A DNA stretch of 64,000 nucleotides from Igneacidithiobacillus sp041146875 (lineage in GTDB: Bacteria > Pseudomonadota > Gammaproteobacteria > Acidithiobacillales > Acidithiobacillaceae): NCBI RefSeq assembly GCF_041146875.1, contig NZ_JBFRXP010000002.1:1-64000 (forward strand). The letters are read 5' to 3'. The position numbers and the translations under genes are program-made. Below, piece by piece: positions 62,486 to 64,000 of this stretch. The notes beneath the pieces were generated by a model. It saw only the letters and a list, made by a program, of their open reading frames with translations, was not told where the DNA came from and did no database searches. Position 1 is the stretch's first letter, and every line of letters begins with the position of its first letter.

Positions 62486-64000
62486 CTACAGCGCCATGGC
62501 CGCCTGCCAGGTGGCAGGTAACCGGATGCCGGGCGGGATGGGGGCAACAGAAGCCATCCGATTTTTCCGGGGTCGGCCCTTTCGCGCACGCGCTCTCCGC
62601 AATAGCACAAGGATTTGCGTCTCCGGGGGTCCCACGTCTCCAGGTGGAGAGTTTTCATCCAGAAAAGGCGGTGCTCCAGACGGCTCGTCCGGCGGGGCAT
62701 CCACCGTCACATACCGGGGCTTCGCGGGAGGAATCCTGCCATGAAGGAGATCGGATGGCTCGATCAGGAAGGCCAGATCTTCGTCAAAAATGCAGAGACC
62801 ATCGAACGCATCGACATCAGAGTCTGGGGAGGATGGATGAACCCTGGCAGCCGTCTCAATGGTATTGACGGGGACGGTGAGGTCCACGGCAGACACACAT
62901 TGCGGGAGGGGTGACCATATCTCCCGCCAGGAGATGACCATCCCCTGCGGAGAGGCATACCGCAGGCGAACGGATTGTGTTTGGATCGTCGGAGCAGGAT
63001 TGCTGCCCATGCCTTTATAGACAGGCATTTCCTGATTGGATACCGATACGGCAGTGGTGGCGTCGGGTGGTGTTTCTTGCCAGGCCACGAGCATCCCCTT
63101 CGGGGAGGCATACCGCAGACGAACCTGGGGTACCTTACGGATCGATTGCAGTGCGCCATCAATCAGGGTGAGGGTCCGCGCATGCTTTGCGGGGATGGCC
63201 GGGCGCAGCGCCATCAACAGGTTCAGCGCCACCTGACAGCCTGCTTTCACGCGGGCAACCAGCCTCTTGATGATGTCCATGACACGGGCACCCGTGGCGG
63301 ACTTCAGTTGCTCCAGGATGGCCGGTACGCGCATGGCCAGTGTCGCAGGAGACATCCCGCTATGCTGGATCTGTTGAAGCAGGTAATCTATCCACTCCCG
63401 GAGTGTCGCCGGCAGGCGATCTTCGATTTCGTTGATGCTTTGTCCGACTTCGTCATCGTCTTCTGTTGCAAAGCCCGCCCACTCTGCTGCGTATAGAGAT
63501 TCCACGGCGTCCGGATCCAGAGTATCGAGCACATCCCGGTAGTCATCCTCAGATGCGGACTCCCGTTTCATGCGCGCGTATTCGTCGCCGAAGGTGGCAA
63601 CAGTCATCAGGTCTTGGCTGGCGTAACCGGTGCCGGTCATTTTTTTTGCAAAGGCCAAAAAGTCCCGATGTTTGCGGAGATAGGCATACGCAATATTTTT
63701 CAGGAAGTCCGCAAAGGTCTTTGGCCGGCCTCCCCTCCCGACGGCGGTTTCATCGTATTGCCGGGCGCAGAAATCCACCAGCCCTGCGGCGCAGTCGGCG
63801 ATCAGCTCAGAATCGCGCAGCCCAGCCTTTTGCGCAATTTGGCCTGCAGTGGCATAGGCCGCCTGGTATGCTCCCCAATAGGCCATCCCCAGCTCTGCCT
63901 CTTCTCTCCTGGATCGTACGGCCTTGCGGTACAGGGTGCAAAAGCGAATGCCACTTTTGTATTCCATATCGCAGTCTTTGTCCCGGCTATACCATTCTTC
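62486..64000 (-). CDS. Large unrecognised element protein, truncated by window edge
   Basis: At least 504 residues. The frame stays open through the right edge (EEWYSRDKDCD before the first Met at 63967, which has no RBS), so the true start lies beyond 64000. The N-terminal 250 residues are helical and charged (KTFADFLKNIAYAYLRKHRD; DYLLQQIQHSG), which could suit a DNA-binding or replication role. Around residues 287-345 (counted from 63967) the motif RLRYASPxGMxxxWxE occurs twice. The C-terminal third is Pro-rich and ends with a basic patch (RRARARKGRPRKNR). No family recognised. It precedes the HTH gene by 9 bases. Confidence 0.6.
   Translation of the reverse strand, partial: EEWYSRDKDCDMEYKSGIRFCTLYRKAVRSRREEAELGMAYWGAYQAAYATAGQIAQKAGLRDSELIADCAAGLVDFCARQYDETAVGRGGRPKTFADFLKNIAYAYLRKHRDFLAFAKKMTGTGYASQDLMTVATFGDEYARMKRESASEDDYRDVLDTLDPDAVESLYAAEWAGFATEDDDEVGQSINEIEDRLPATLREWIDYLLQQIQHSGMSPATLAMRVPAILEQLKSATGARVMDIIKRLVARVKAGCQVALNLLMALRPAIPAKHARTLTLIDGALQSIRKVPQVRLRYASPKGMLVAWQETPPDATTAVSVSNQEMPVYKGMGSNPAPTIQTQSVRLRYASPQGMVISWREIWSPLPQCVSAVDLTVPVNTIETAARVHPSSPDSDVDAFDGLCIFDEDLAFLIEPSDLLHGRIPPAKPRYVTVDAPPDEPSGAPPFLDENSPPGDVGPPETQILVLLRRARARKGRPRKNRMASVAPIPPGIRLPATWQAAMAL
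62921..63125 (-). repeat. Two in-frame copies of a 17-codon motif
   Basis: The segments 63075-63125 and 62921-62971 encode VRLRYASPKGMLVAWQE and VRLRYASPQGMVISWRE, about 100 bases apart. DNA identity is high in the centre (GCGGTATGCCTC). This is an internal duplication or a repeated small domain in the large ORF. Confidence 0.8.

Overview
The window is almost certainly chromosomal DNA of a moderately GC-rich Gram-negative proteobacterium. It carries outer-membrane lipoproteins, an OprD-type porin, RlpA and HtrA, a full 14-gene complex I operon, and the order ftsH-folP-glmM-tpiA-secG-tRNA-Leu-nuo, which is conserved in beta- and gammaproteobacterial lineages. A DUF2818 gene after nuoN, metX-metW, a SulP transporter and the general protein style fit Acidithiobacillus or a close relative. 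That genus call is inference from gene style and synteny, not proof.

Layout. 1-9.6 kb: an APC permease, a FitAB/VapBC-type toxin-antitoxin pair, D,D-carboxypeptidase, an HtrA protease diverging from penicillin-binding protein 2, a 34-residue membrane peptide, a Kch-type potassium channel and rlpA. 9.7-14.3 kb: small envelope proteins, a CvnD/MglA-like small GTPase with a FimV-like TPR membrane protein, and a SulP anion transporter. 14.4-20.1 kb: a minus-strand methionine/quinone cluster metX-metW-GST-ubiE-metE ending at a clear terminator. 20.2-25.9 kb: a minus-strand operon of (broken) OprD-like porin, ABC ATPase, binding protein, 12-helix permease and exported histidine phosphatase, preceded by a textbook tandem Pho box. 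25.97-26.65 kb: a scar of mobile DNA (IS3-type transposase end joined to an integrase fragment) next to tRNA-His. 26.7-30.8 kb: nrdA-nrdB behind two NrdR boxes. 30.9-38 kb: tldD, ftsH, folP, glmM, tpiA, secG, tRNA-Leu. 38-52.6 kb: nuoA-N plus DUF2818. 52.6-60 kb: tRNA-Val, thrS-infC-rpmI-rplT-pheS-pheT-ihfA-merR, tRNA-Pro. 60.05-64 kb: the left end of an integrative element in tRNA-Pro (integrase, DUF4224, adenine methylase, AlpA-like HTH, and a large unrecognised ORF running off the window).

Working together: most of the window is housekeeping (respiration, translation, dNTP supply, wall synthesis, methionine). The accessory interest lies in the predicted PhoB-controlled porin-ABC-phosphatase operon, the GTPase/FimV-like module, the His-rich insertion in MetE, several regulatory hairpins, and the two tRNA-linked mobile-DNA sites, one decayed and one intact. 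If the host is an acidophilic chemolithotroph, complex I would mainly run uphill to make NADH; that is established for such organisms but cannot be seen here.

Limits: motifs and family calls were read by eye; promoter calls are consensus matches only; no database search was possible.
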